This document shows, in pieces, positions 26,667 through 35,556 of a stretch of DNA of 36,961 bases. The stretch covers positions 1 to 36,961 of IMG/VR virus record IMGVR_UViG_3300049893_001519; one strand, given 5' to 3'. The DNA comes from a virus. Positions within the stretch are counted from its first letter, which is position 1, and each line of letters starts with the position of its first letter. Under the pieces are notes generated by a model. That model made no database searches and had not been told where the DNA came from. It was given only the letters and a program-made list of their open reading frames with translations. Both the position numbers and the translations under genes were made by a program.

Positions 26667-27062
26667 TTATAGCACATCCTCGATTGTTAGTTTTACTTCG
26701 AGCACGTCGCGGAATAGTCGCCGCAGCGATGTCATCGCCTTGCGACTTTTCAGCACCGCCTTCTTTCCGTTCAGTATCCCCACACAGATCCCCAACAGAA
26801 TACAGCCGCGAGTATCACGATGAGTATTACCAGCGTGAATAATAATACCCGACCGCCCCGGAACATCTTGTAGCCGCCAAGTGAGCCCATGGCGCTTCGA
26901 AGTAAACCGCTTACAAGTGTAAGTGCCGACCGGGATACAGGATTTATTCTTTTGGTTTTCTCTGTAGGACAATTCGAGTGTATAGAATTCGACGTTATTG
27001 CCGCAGTAGAGCCGCCCGAGGGTTTCCGTTTCGGTTTCTTCATAACGAATTAGCCTCCACAC
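26667..27062 (-). CDS. DUF5675 family protein in the lysis cassette
   Basis: The product is 131 residues from a GTG at 27062, with GAGG 7 bases upstream. The family pattern is clear: T-L-G-R-L-Y, F-Y-T-L-E, S-C-I-P-V-G-T-Y-T-C, D-V-P-G-R-S-G-I-I-I-H-A-G-N-T and D-T-R-G-C-I-L-L-G, with H76, N79, D83 and C87 at the usual conserved sites. DUF5675 proteins are frequent beside holins and are suspected of cell-wall activity, which to my knowledge is not proven. No other endolysin is visible in this cassette, so it is the leading candidate for the wall-degrading enzyme. A second frame inside it is listed separately. Confidence 0.8.
   Translation of the reverse strand: MWRLIRYEETETETLGRLYCGNNVEFYTLELSYRENQKNKSCIPVGTYTCKRFTSKRHGLTWRLQDVPGRSGIIIHAGNTHRDTRGCILLGICVGILNGKKAVLKSRKAMTSLRRLFRDVLEVKLTIEDVL
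26771..27043 (-). CDS. Frame nested in the DUF5675 gene encoding a basic, membrane-tailed protein
   Basis: This alternative frame would give 90 residues: a very basic start (M-K-K-P-K-R-K-P), a polar middle and a clear terminal membrane helix (V-L-L-F-T-L-V-I-L-I-V-I-L-A-A-V-F-C-W). GGAGG lies 10 bases before its ATG. Nested genes occur in phage lysis cassettes (Rz/Rz1, embedded holins). The hydrophobic run could also be a by-product of the conserved Ile/His/Gly codons in the main frame. It is therefore a candidate only. Confidence 0.35.
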   Translation of the reverse strand: MKKPKRKPSGGSTAAITSNSIHSNCPTEKTKRINPVSRSALTLVSGLLRSAMGSLGGYKMFRGGRVLLFTLVILIVILAAVFCWGSVWGY

Positions 27063-27892
27063 TAGGCCGCCTCATACCACCCGGCCACTTTAAAGCTGCG
27101 CGATGCTCCCGCACTCCAGTTAGCGCCATCGTAGCGATATACGTCTACGGTCGTAGTCGATGACGCAACACCGAGCGCGCCAATAATACCCGCGCCATCT
27201 ACTGCGCTACCTGCAAAAGTGTAGTTGGTATCAACAGCCGTCACTGGTAGCGTAAACGTGAGACGCGGATCGACAACGCCCCCGACGGTGCCCGATGCTG
27301 CGCAAGTGAAATAGACAAGCTTTCCCGAACGCACGAATTTAGAGTATGCGATCGAGGTGCTTGTATACGTCTGCGCCGCACCGCCCCCTAATGTCGGGGT
27401 CCATGATACCGGCTTATTCGCCTGATTGAGCAACAGAAACTGCGTGCCATCATAGATAACATCATAGACGCCGTTTGCTACGATCTCACCACCCGACATA
27501 GCGATCGAATTGTCATACGTGCGAATATTTTTAGCGCCTAAGCTGTTCGCATTGATGGTAGTTGCGCCCGTGTTAGTGTTACCGGCGATAAAGCGGATCA
27601 TCATTCCTGCAGCGTAAGCCGTAGGCGCTGGCGAAAGCGTTACGGTTTGCGCGTTCGCTGTGCCGCCTGAGGTGCTGCCCCAGTAGGTAGACTTCCACCA
27701 TGTAAGATGAGCGCTCGGGGTATTTGTGGAATCTTTAGTTAAGCAGGTATTGATACCTGTAGCGATATCCTGATCGTGCGTATCCATGCGCGTCGGATCG
27801 ATGTCAACGCCCGCGCCGTAATCCTGCGCCCAAACGGTCGCGCCGGTGTATACTCCGTTTGTCCTTGTAAATGTTCCACCTGACCAAGCCAT
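27062..27892 (-). CDS. Tail-fibre or receptor-binding-type virion protein
   Basis: The product is 276 residues. The opening (W-S-G-G-T-F-T-R-T-N-G, then V-W-A-Q-D-Y and H-D-Q-D-I-A-T-G-I-N-T-C-L) is the form often seen at the N-terminus of podovirus fibre or tail-attached proteins. The middle (A-Y-A-A-G-M-M-I-R-F-I-A-G-N-T-N-T-G-A-T-T-I-N-A) is a common fibre beta segment, and the C-terminal ~90 residues form a separate beta domain. AGGAG lies 6 bases before the ATG. It stands between ejection proteins and the lysis cassette, the usual place for a fibre. Its stop overlaps the DUF5675 start. Confidence 0.7.
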   Translation of the reverse strand: MAWSGGTFTRTNGVYTGATVWAQDYGAGVDIDPTRMDTHDQDIATGINTCLTKDSTNTPSAHLTWWKSTYWGSTSGGTANAQTVTLSPAPTAYAAGMMIRFIAGNTNTGATTINANSLGAKNIRTYDNSIAMSGGEIVANGVYDVIYDGTQFLLLNQANKPVSWTPTLGGGAAQTYTSTSIAYSKFVRSGKLVYFTCAASGTVGGVVDPRLTFTLPVTAVDTNYTFAGSAVDGAGIIGALGVASSTTTVDVYRYDGANWSAGASRSFKVAGWYEAA

Positions 27893-27893
27893 T

Positions 27894-29933
27894 TTATTCT
27901 CCTAACCCGCCACTAACCGCCGCACCCTGCGCACTCGTGAGCGCGCTTTGTAAAAACTTTTTATCGGACAGAGCAACGCCCAAATCCTCTATAAGCGTGA
28001 TGATATCGCCCTGATTCGCCCGCCGAAGGAGTCGTGCCGCGTATTTGGGGTCCATAGCAACCTTCAAAATCGCCTCATTCATAATCAACTCGGCTTGCTT
28101 CGGATTGGTAACGTGATTGCGGAGCGTCCTTAGCACGCCGCCGACACCTGGCACATTATCGAGCGCGCCTTCAAGCGCGAATTTCTTTAGGGCGTCGATA
28201 TTGGTTAGCGACTGCGCCGTAATTGAATTCCCTCGTGACGCTGCGCCGCCTAGCTCTTTAATCGTCGCTTCTCTTGTCAGCACTGATTCTATGCGATTAA
28301 GATCGCGTAAATGCTTAGGCTCAAAGAAGGTTTTAATAACTCTATTGTTTTTTGATAGCGCGCTTTGAGTCGCCGCTAGTGTAGGCCGCCCCGTGGCGCT
28401 CGTCATATCCCATCTGATTTTATCGAATAAATTTGCGCGCAGTTCCTTTATCTCAGTTGGAGAAAGAGATTTGCGGATAGTTTTCAGTGTATCGGTCGAA
28501 GCGCTCATCAGCTTTTTAGGCAAAAACTCTGCTTCTGTGCGCCCCTGTATAATAGAGCCGCCAATAACCGGCGATTCCTCTAAGGCTACTACCTCTTTTT
28601 TCCAAAAGTTATTCGCTTTTTTCCATCGCGCGGCTTGCTCCTCTGTGAATCCGATACCTTTTTTCGCTGCGCTTGCGACAGTGGAATCAATCGACTGAAC
28701 AAATTGCTTCAATACGCGCGCATCCCTCTTGCGCCCTGCCGCCTGTAATTCTTCGGCTAGTTCCTGCGCATCGCTTCGTGCCCTTCTGAGCTTCTCAAAG
28801 GTAAACTTGGTCGCGCCTTGCCCTTTCGGCTTAGCGTCAGTTAAAAAGTTGCGAATAAATTCACGCGCCTTGCTATTAGCTGAGAGATACGATCCAACCT
28901 CGGGATTACCTAGCTGACTTGCTTCTGCCTTTAGCCGCCTTGCTATTCCCTGAACGGGGATCGCCGTAGTGCCCTCGGGATCGATGGCGTCAAATAATTT
29001 ACCGCCCGCATCACGAGCGCTGAAATATTTATCACTTACCTTGCTTGCGACTTTTTCGCCTAGCTGCTGCTCTGGGATGGTTGGTCGTTCAGTAATATTA
29101 TCAAGCGTTTGAGTAAAAGCGCCGCGCTTCTGCGCCTCAAGCGCCGCAGCTTCTCCAGGATTTGCGCGCATTGCTGTACTTTCCAAGCTACTTAAACGCG
29201 GATTCGCTGTTAGCTCTGCAGTAGTAGATGCACGATCGAATAGATCGCCCGATGTCTTAACAGCCGCCGCGCGCTCTAACTCGGGAAGCGTTACGCCCGT
29301 GCCCTTAACTACTTGCCCGACTTTACCTTCTATTTGCGAGGGTAGAACATTAAGCGCGCCTTTGATTGAATTGAATCCACCCTTTACAATTTGTGGCAAA
29401 GAGGGAGCGCCGACGCTTGCGACTAGATCGAGTGTATCGCTTTCCGGCGCAACCTCGCGCGCAAGCGTATGCCCACCTGCTCCGAGTAATGCGGCACCTA
29501 ATTTAGTGGCAAGCGTTCCCGGCCCGCCGAGCGCCGCCGGTGCGAATTCGCCAACACTTCTTAGAAAATGCTCGCCCATTCCCTGCGGCTTATCAGCTAA
29601 TAATTCAGGAACCGCCGTACCAACAGCATCGGGATTATTAACCAGCTCTTGCATCGACTTCGTGTAGTATCCGAACGGCTTATTGAGATCGAGATCCTGC
29701 AGCTGCTTCTCTGCGAGATCGCCAACCATAGGCAGATACTTTGTGCCTTTCATCGCGGCGGTTACGGCATCAGTCACCAGACCGCCAAGCCCTGCACTGC
29801 CTTCGATAGTTCCGGCAAGCGCTTGCTTTAGGCCGGATACGATCGGACTATCGGCGCTCTGTGTTTTCCGGGCGAGGTATCCTTGAATCTCTTCATCAGA
29901 AAACCCCGCCTGTTTTAGTTCGTCGGGTGTCAT
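27894..29933 (-). CDS. Large internal virion / DNA-ejection-type protein
   Basis: The product is 679 residues, helical and Ala/Leu/Lys/Glu-rich. It opens with a short helical motif (D-E-L-K-Q-A-G-F-S-D-E-E-I-Q-G-Y-L), has a Gly/Ala-rich segment (about 120-170, A-A-L-G-G-P-G-T-L-A-T-K-L-G-A-A-L-L-G-A-G-G) that could insert in a membrane, and then long coiled coils. This fits proteins packed in the head and released into the cell envelope to make a DNA channel. It is one of a block of four such genes. It is ATGA-coupled to the gene before it. Confidence 0.6.
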   Translation of the reverse strand: MTPDELKQAGFSDEEIQGYLARKTQSADSPIVSGLKQALAGTIEGSAGLGGLVTDAVTAAMKGTKYLPMVGDLAEKQLQDLDLNKPFGYYTKSMQELVNNPDAVGTAVPELLADKPQGMGEHFLRSVGEFAPAALGGPGTLATKLGAALLGAGGHTLAREVAPESDTLDLVASVGAPSLPQIVKGGFNSIKGALNVLPSQIEGKVGQVVKGTGVTLPELERAAAVKTSGDLFDRASTTAELTANPRLSSLESTAMRANPGEAAALEAQKRGAFTQTLDNITERPTIPEQQLGEKVASKVSDKYFSARDAGGKLFDAIDPEGTTAIPVQGIARRLKAEASQLGNPEVGSYLSANSKAREFIRNFLTDAKPKGQGATKFTFEKLRRARSDAQELAEELQAAGRKRDARVLKQFVQSIDSTVASAAKKGIGFTEEQAARWKKANNFWKKEVVALEESPVIGGSIIQGRTEAEFLPKKLMSASTDTLKTIRKSLSPTEIKELRANLFDKIRWDMTSATGRPTLAATQSALSKNNRVIKTFFEPKHLRDLNRIESVLTREATIKELGGAASRGNSITAQSLTNIDALKKFALEGALDNVPGVGGVLRTLRNHVTNPKQAELIMNEAILKVAMDPKYAARLLRRANQGDIITLIEDLGVALSDKKFLQSALTSAQGAAVSGGLGE

Positions 29934-30997
29934 CTTCGCACCCTCGCTTCGTATTGCTCGGGCGTTTCGCCTGGCTGGCGCGGAGGCGGGGTTATATCTT
30001 GTGCTCTTGTAATTTCCTTATCTAAATCTTCATATATACTCGCTATATTCCCTGTCTGTAGTCTCTGCCCAAACTCCATCCGACTTTTAGTTCGCCGAGC
30101 GCCCGATGCTACTAACTTATCGAGTAGTCGTGCTACTTGCTGCGGCGTTCCAGTTATGTCACCAGCTATCATATTATCATATAGCTTTATCTCACTCTCA
30201 TTTAAAGCCGCGCCGGATCTCAATCTTGCCAATAAATCTTTATTATTATTAACTAAGATTCCGATGCCCTCTTTGTCGAAGTAAGTGAAATTTTTTGCTA
30301 ACTGAAATTTACCCCACGTTTCCCACGAATCAGCGCCGCTTTCTTTCAGCTTATCCGACAAGAAGGTTAACTCACTTCTCTGAGCAGTTTCTTCGGCTGC
30401 TTTATCAAGTACCTGTTTAGTAAACATCTCATATGGATTAGTTTCGCCGGTAGTGACGCTGACCTTGGTTCCCGCAGGATTATACTTGCCGCGAATCTTG
30501 GTTTCCTCTTCAAATACCGGCAACATTCCCATACGCTTTGCGATCGCTGTTTCGATATCCATCTGCGCCTTTTGCTGCGCCTCTGCCGCCTTCGCCGCTT
30601 GCTCGCGCTGCTGCAGTTCGATAGCCATATTTGCGCTTGAAAGCCGTCGCTCTCGCGCGATAATTTCAGAGCGCGCCTCGGGCGTGCCCGCTGTCAATAA
30701 TTCCTTAGCGAGCTTATCGTATAAACTATTTGCGGAATCGGTCTGCCCCTTCGCAACGCTACCAAGTAATGCCGCCAACAAACTCGCGCCGACAGTCGAG
30801 GCAAAGTTGCGGCCGGGGCTTGAAAATGGCGAAGCGAGGGTAGGAATAGCACCCGCTAGACTCATTGCGCCGATACCGAAAGGATTCTCTTTCATACTGT
30901 AGCGGCTTGATAAGATCGCAGCGTAAGGATCGGTCTGTATCTTATCCTCGCCGCCGCCGCTTAGCACTGATTTTAGGAGTAACTCGTTAATATCCAT
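29930..30997 (-). CDS. Internal virion protein, ejection type
   Basis: The product is 355 residues. An N-terminal part with a Gly/Ala/Ser-rich segment (S-L-A-G-A-I-P-T-L-A-S-P-F, then V-G-A-S-L-L-A-A-L-L-G-S-V-A) precedes Glu/Ala/Gln-rich helices, and the C-terminus is Pro/Arg-rich with P-G-E-T-P-E-Q-Y-E-A-R-V-R-R. That final motif is shared by many podovirus internal proteins. Start and stop couple tightly to both neighbours. The function is assigned by composition and position only. Confidence 0.55.
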   Translation of the reverse strand: MDINELLLKSVLSGGGEDKIQTDPYAAILSSRYSMKENPFGIGAMSLAGAIPTLASPFSSPGRNFASTVGASLLAALLGSVAKGQTDSANSLYDKLAKELLTAGTPEARSEIIARERRLSSANMAIELQQREQAAKAAEAQQKAQMDIETAIAKRMGMLPVFEEETKIRGKYNPAGTKVSVTTGETNPYEMFTKQVLDKAAEETAQRSELTFLSDKLKESGADSWETWGKFQLAKNFTYFDKEGIGILVNNNKDLLARLRSGAALNESEIKLYDNMIAGDITGTPQQVARLLDKLVASGARRTKSRMEFGQRLQTGNIASIYEDLDKEITRAQDITPPPRQPGETPEQYEARVRR

Positions 30998-32013
30998 TAT
31001 TTGCCTAATGTTGAGCCTATGATGGCAGCGCCTACACCTTGACCAATGCCAGCCGCCGCACCGCCTAGCACGCCTTGATTCGGCTGGCTCGGATAGCCGT
31101 TCAAGCCCTGAAGCGCTGCCTGGTCATAAATGCCTTGCCGCTGTAGCGCCATCTGCTGATCAAATGTTAGCCCGTGATATGGCGCGAACTTCTGATTAGC
31201 CTGCTGCTGCAGCGCATATTTCTGCTGCTGCGCCGCTAGTTGCTTCTGCCGCTCGAATGCCTTTTGCGCCTCAGTTGATTCAAAGCCCTGCTGCTGCCCG
31301 AGCATCGACTGGTGCAAGCCGCCCTGATAGTAAGGATTAAGCGCGCCCAGAGTATTAAGCATATAGTTCGAGCGATTAAGTAGATCCTGATAGCCGAACT
31401 GCCGATTAGTATCAGCTTGCCCGAACATTTGGGCTTGCTCGCCTTGCCCAAACTGGAACGCCTGATTTTGTGCGTTCTGATACGCCTGATTCTGTTGACT
31501 CTTCATCTGGTCATACTGCTGCGCATAGAGCTTTGAGCCTTCGGGGATGCCTTGCTCTGCCATACGGCTACGAAACATCTGCTCTTCCTGGCCGAACCTT
31601 TTATCTAGCTCTTGCCTTTGCGGCTCATAAACAGATTGATACGCTTTCTGCCGCATCTCTTCGTAGTTGCCGGGCATTACCGCATCATACTGCGGCATCT
31701 GTCCGTTAATATTCGGCAGCAAGTTATTAATCGCGCCGTAAGCGCCTTGCGTCACATCCTGAAAGCCCTGCGCGGTCTGATCGGGAGTGCCGCCGGAGGT
31801 GGTCGGATCGGTGCCGAGAGCTCCGAGAGCCTTTAAGCGTGCCTCGGCCTTCGGTGCGTTGCCTGCGCCCTTTTTGCTAACAATCGCCTGAAGCTTTTGG
31901 ATCTCTTGATTCTTAGCCTTTTCGCCAGTCGGCGCTTTCCAATTCGCGCCAGTATCAGGCGCGCCGTAGATCATCGGATCTGTATGTAGTGCTCCCTTCT
32001 TATTCTTGGTCAT
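30997..32013 (-). CDS. Gln-rich internal virion protein
   Basis: The product is 338 residues with an exceptional Gln, Ala, Gly and Tyr content between about 110 and 300 (for example Q-Q-Y-D-Q-M-K-S-Q-Q-N-Q-A-Y-Q-N-A-Q-N-Q). It ends in a Gly/Ala-rich hydrophobic tail (V-L-G-G-A-A-A-G-I-G-Q-G-V-G-A-A-I-I-G) that could cross a membrane. Such Gln-rich proteins are common between tail hub and ejection genes in environmental podoviruses. Start and stop abut the neighbours as TAATG-type junctions. Confidence 0.55.
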   Translation of the reverse strand: MTKNKKGALHTDPMIYGAPDTGANWKAPTGEKAKNQEIQKLQAIVSKKGAGNAPKAEARLKALGALGTDPTTSGGTPDQTAQGFQDVTQGAYGAINNLLPNINGQMPQYDAVMPGNYEEMRQKAYQSVYEPQRQELDKRFGQEEQMFRSRMAEQGIPEGSKLYAQQYDQMKSQQNQAYQNAQNQAFQFGQGEQAQMFGQADTNRQFGYQDLLNRSNYMLNTLGALNPYYQGGLHQSMLGQQQGFESTEAQKAFERQKQLAAQQQKYALQQQANQKFAPYHGLTFDQQMALQRQGIYDQAALQGLNGYPSQPNQGVLGGAAAGIGQGVGAAIIGSTLGK

Positions 32014-33515
32014 TATGTCATGCTCCCTGCTTCGTAACCGATATCGAACGCTGAAAACTCTAACGGGGCACCGCTCACAGTGCCTTCAATAACAAGCGAT
32101 CCGCTGTGCCCCTGGCCGCTTAATCCATATGTGTCATAAAGGTACTCTGCCGAGCTGCTCCAAGCAGAATACCAAGCCGAATACCACGGCGTAGAAACAC
32201 CGCCAGTTAGATTGATCGTTGACGTCTGCCCTGTGTCCCTAAAATCTGTATTCATCGCATAACTTAGCGATGTGCCGCGCTTGCCGTACATAAGCGGCCT
32301 AAATTTGTGAAAGCGCTTATAGCGATTGCGCGCGCCGAAAAATGACCAAGGCCCCTTAATCCGAAACGGGATCGGATCGCCGTTATCGTACTTGTTAGCC
32401 TCTGCCTTATAAATCTTTCCAGCCGTGCCGCCCATGTAGGGATACCCGTTAAAGATCGTGATCGAGACGGGCGAATCTGCAGCGTACTCATATGTGCACC
32501 AGCCGCCAGTATCTAGATTGCACACTAGATACATGACCGTAGAGCCTGAGGTGGGTATTGAGATATACACACGCCCGCCGCCGCCCCAATAGGTGCCGCG
32601 CCACAAGTGCGAGTATGGCGTGATTACAGCTTTTTCGGCGATGAGCGGATTGACCTTGTAGCCAACAGAATCAAGCGCCCGCTGAGTGCCGCCTGAAAAA
32701 AGGCCCGATACTGGAATAATGCCTGATTCGGTGATGATCCAGATATCATTCTCTACTCGCACGAATGAGTTGTAGCCTAGGGGCTTCGGTATTACGTACC
32801 GCGCCGCAAGCTGCCATATCGTTGACGGATCTATTCCGGCATAGAAAAGGAGCTCACCCTCTGAGCTTGCGAACATAAATAGATCGGTTGTCGTTTCGCC
32901 TAAGCGATCCGTATATGATCCGGCAAAGAGAAGAAAACCACCGAGCCGCAGATAATACGACAGGTCAAACTCAACCAGCGCGCCCGAGGTAGATTTTGCC
33001 GTTTCGTGATACCAAGCGGAGGCGGTATCAACCTCTACAAACCATAGATGCTCTTTGTAGGACGAAACATTTATAAGGTCCGACTCTGCAACGCCGGTGA
33101 AGTTGCAATCTGAGACGGTCGTTCCATTATAGATCTGTGCGGTGTCGGTTCCGTTGCACAAATATAAGTTATGTCCGAATATGTCGCCCTGCCAATCGTT
33201 TAACGTGGGAACCGTGCCGCCTGTAATATTAGACGCGGTGCCGGTGCTTACCTCCATTATTTTATTATTCACGCATGCGACTACTTTTGTAGTACCGCTT
33301 GCGAGCGGTAGGGTGAACATGCTGCGCACATTGGCCGATTGGCCGGTAGAGCAGAAGAGATCGAGGCCGCCGCGCAGCTTTGCCTTTTGCCCAGTGGGAA
33401 AAATATTCTTTAGCTCTCTTGCGTCGTTTTCGGGAAGCGCATCAATAGGATCGATTAAGTTAAGTGATCCGGATGGTGCCTGTAATGTGTAGTGCTGCGC
33501 CTCCATCAGCTCCAC
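32013..33515 (-). CDS. Propeller-like tail hub / DNA-stabilisation protein
   Basis: The product is 500 residues, almost all beta. The N-terminal D-A-L-P-E-N-D-A-R-E-L-K-N-I-F-P-T-G-Q-K-A-K-L-R-G-G-L resembles the start of many podovirus head-closure or tail-hub proteins. It is followed by repeated blade-like units with short Gly/Asp turns (W-Q-G-D-I-F-G-H-N-L-Y-L-C-N-G-T-D-T-A, then L-W-F-V-E). P22 gp10 and similar stabilisation proteins share this overall type. It probably plugs the portal channel and carries the fibres. It follows the glycine-zipper internal protein with a 10-base overlap. Confidence 0.65.
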   Translation of the reverse strand: MELMEAQHYTLQAPSGSLNLIDPIDALPENDARELKNIFPTGQKAKLRGGLDLFCSTGQSANVRSMFTLPLASGTTKVVACVNNKIMEVSTGTASNITGGTVPTLNDWQGDIFGHNLYLCNGTDTAQIYNGTTVSDCNFTGVAESDLINVSSYKEHLWFVEVDTASAWYHETAKSTSGALVEFDLSYYLRLGGFLLFAGSYTDRLGETTTDLFMFASSEGELLFYAGIDPSTIWQLAARYVIPKPLGYNSFVRVENDIWIITESGIIPVSGLFSGGTQRALDSVGYKVNPLIAEKAVITPYSHLWRGTYWGGGGRVYISIPTSGSTVMYLVCNLDTGGWCTYEYAADSPVSITIFNGYPYMGGTAGKIYKAEANKYDNGDPIPFRIKGPWSFFGARNRYKRFHKFRPLMYGKRGTSLSYAMNTDFRDTGQTSTINLTGGVSTPWYSAWYSAWSSSAEYLYDTYGLSGQGHSGSLVIEGTVSGAPLEFSAFDIGYEAGSMT

Positions 33516-34708
33516 CAGTTACCAGACTTCGGTTTATCCTTCTTAAGCGCCTGTTGTAATATCCCGGTAAGGTTAGCGCTCTGCTGCGGCGTTAGTTGAT
33601 TTTCAACGCTCGGGGCCGCTACCTGCGGCGTGACCGCTTGCGGCGGCTGCATAGGTGCTGCCGGGCTTCCTCCAACCTTTGCCCAGTCTACATCAACAGT
33701 TCCGTGATGTTCCCGCACTGCGTTTGCTGCGAGTGCTTGGCGTGCAAGCTCAAGCCGATCAGCGAGTGAAGCGCCTTGCCCTGCTTTCTCGATTACGGAT
33801 GAATAGCCTACGATATCTTCGGGCGTTAAATCGCCTTCATTGCGTGAGCGCGCAAACTGTACGTTAGAGTGCCGCCCGGCTGCTTTGTTCGCTTCTTCTA
33901 TGGCGATAAGCTCTTCCATAGAGCGGCCCTTGCTGAAATTGGACGCTTCAAGGAGCGGCTCAAGCCCCGTATAGCCCTGGTCTGCAAGATTTTGCAGCCT
34001 ATTATGTTCAGTTTTGAACATATTTTTATCGCCGAAGTTACCGAACGCGCCTAATAGACCGCCTAATCCAGCGCCTATGGCAGTTCCGACGCCCGGCAAG
34101 AAATAGGTTCCAATCCCGGCACCCCCAAGCGCGCCCTGAGCTGCGCCGCGTGTGCCGTGACGCTTTTTAAGGAGTGATTCACCGAGGATCGCAGCACCAA
34201 GGATCGGCGCAATTGCGTTGCCAGCCGAGCCGAAGCCTTCAAGGCTGAAAGCGCCAGGGGCCGCCGCTGCGCTGGATGCTTCTGTAGCTGGCGTAATTTC
34301 TGCGAGCGTCATGGGAGCGCCGCCCGCCTCCATTGCCGCTGCATTATATGCAGCATTAGCGGCTGGAGTAGTTAATACGGGCGCAAGCGCCTGAGTACCG
34401 GTTGATGTTGTTGCAGCACCTACGGCTTCACCGATCGTTTTTGCTCCCTCTTTGACAAGCGCTTTCTTGGCTTCACCGCCAAAAATAGGCGCAAGCTTTT
34501 CAATCAGATGCTTGCCGCCGATAACACCCGCCGGTAGCCCGAGAATGGCACCCCATTGCTGCTTTTCTTGGTCCTTCGCAAGATCCTTTTGGATATCGTA
34601 CTGAGAGGGCAGCCCATTAGGAAAAGCACGCTTAAACGCCTCGGGCGCTGGTACGCCCTGCGCTGTAAGCTCAAAGTACATCTGCGCCTGCTTTCTAGTA
34701 TCGATCAC
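33506..34708 (-). CDS. Internal virion protein with glycine-zipper membrane segment
   Basis: The product is 400 residues. An N-terminal helix (T-R-K-Q-A-Q-M-Y-F-E-L-T-A-Q-G-V) is followed by an Ala-rich stretch. A clear glycine zipper comes next (around 185-225, A-L-G-G-A-G-I-G-T-Y-F-L-P-G-V-G then A-I-G-A-G-L-G-G-L-L-G). The C-terminus is Gln/Pro-rich and ends S-G-N-W-W-S. Glycine zippers are typical of phage ejection proteins that form or cross membranes. It is ATGA-coupled to the adaptor gene upstream and overlaps the hub gene downstream. Confidence 0.6.
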   Translation of the reverse strand: MIDTRKQAQMYFELTAQGVPAPEAFKRAFPNGLPSQYDIQKDLAKDQEKQQWGAILGLPAGVIGGKHLIEKLAPIFGGEAKKALVKEGAKTIGEAVGAATTSTGTQALAPVLTTPAANAAYNAAAMEAGGAPMTLAEITPATEASSAAAAPGAFSLEGFGSAGNAIAPILGAAILGESLLKKRHGTRGAAQGALGGAGIGTYFLPGVGTAIGAGLGGLLGAFGNFGDKNMFKTEHNRLQNLADQGYTGLEPLLEASNFSKGRSMEELIAIEEANKAAGRHSNVQFARSRNEGDLTPEDIVGYSSVIEKAGQGASLADRLELARQALAANAVREHHGTVDVDWAKVGGSPAAPMQPPQAVTPQVAAPSVENQLTPQQSANLTGILQQALKKDKPKSGNWWS

Positions 34709-35556
34709 CTAAAGCCCCCAAAAATAACGCGCCCCGCCTCTGCAGCCATAAAAGGGCCGCCATCCTCAACTAGTGAAAAGCTGCGCCCCGGTCGAGCCTT
34801 GCAGAATTCAGCCTCCAACTGATCATCAAAGAGCGCATCAACATTAAGGCTCTTGATTGTGGCAAAGCGTTCAAGCATGCCCTGCTCTAGGATGCGGCTT
34901 GAAAATATTGGCTCGTCGGTATCAGCCAAAAACGTCAGATACGTGCCGCTATAATATTGCCAGGTAACAGTTCCATCGCTTGCGGTGCTTGAGGTATGCG
35001 TCGGACTCGTAGCGCCCGTTACGCCGCTTGTAGTAGCAAGGTAGTAGTTGCCGTTATAGAAAATATAATCGCCGGCAGTGATAGAGATTCCCGATGCATG
35101 CGTCTGCGGTCTTACATACCGCGCCGATACATACTCGAATTGGATTGTGGTCGTTGCGGAAGGCGTAGGATATATGAGTACAGTCTGATCAGTAACACCA
35201 TTGATAGTGAAACGATCGTAGGGCGTGGCTGTGATTCCATACCCTCTAATAGCGGCATACTCAATCTCTGACATCGGCCCCATAAAAGGCCAACGTCTGC
35301 CGCCATTCCACCAAGTATCGAAATGATAGCGCGAGAAATCGCCCGGCAATGCAAAGCGATTATCACTTGCCGAGAGTGATTCAGTGTGACTTTTCCATAG
35401 CGCGGGCCACGGATAGCGATCACCCATTTCTCCAATAATGCGATTAGCAATAGCTAAAAGCTGCTTCGAGGTGATGTCAGAACTCCCGACAACAGTCGAT
35501 CCGACATTATAGCCCGCCTCATCTGCTACGTTAGTTACTGATTCAAGTAGAGACAC
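34705..35556 (-). CDS. Head-tail adaptor (gp4/gp11-type connector)
   Basis: The product is 283 residues. The helical N-terminus, then the pattern Q-L-L-A-I-A-N-R-I-I-G-E-M-G-D-R-Y-P-W-P-A-L, L-P-G-D-F-S-R-Y, R-R-W-P-F-M-G-P-M-S-E-I-E-Y and T-V-L-I-Y-P-T-P-S-A, are characteristic of podovirus adaptor or tubular-A proteins attached below the portal. A beta insertion (about 155-205) carries a T-S-P-T-H-T-S-S motif found in fibre-type domains. The C-terminal helix region resumes the connector fold. Its ends overlap both neighbours. Confidence 0.7.
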   Translation of the reverse strand: MSLLESVTNVADEAGYNVGSTVVGSSDITSKQLLAIANRIIGEMGDRYPWPALWKSHTESLSASDNRFALPGDFSRYHFDTWWNGGRRWPFMGPMSEIEYAAIRGYGITATPYDRFTINGVTDQTVLIYPTPSATTTIQFEYVSARYVRPQTHASGISITAGDYIFYNGNYYLATTSGVTGATSPTHTSSTASDGTVTWQYYSGTYLTFLADTDEPIFSSRILEQGMLERFATIKSLNVDALFDDQLEAEFCKARPGRSFSLVEDGGPFMAAEAGRVIFGGFR

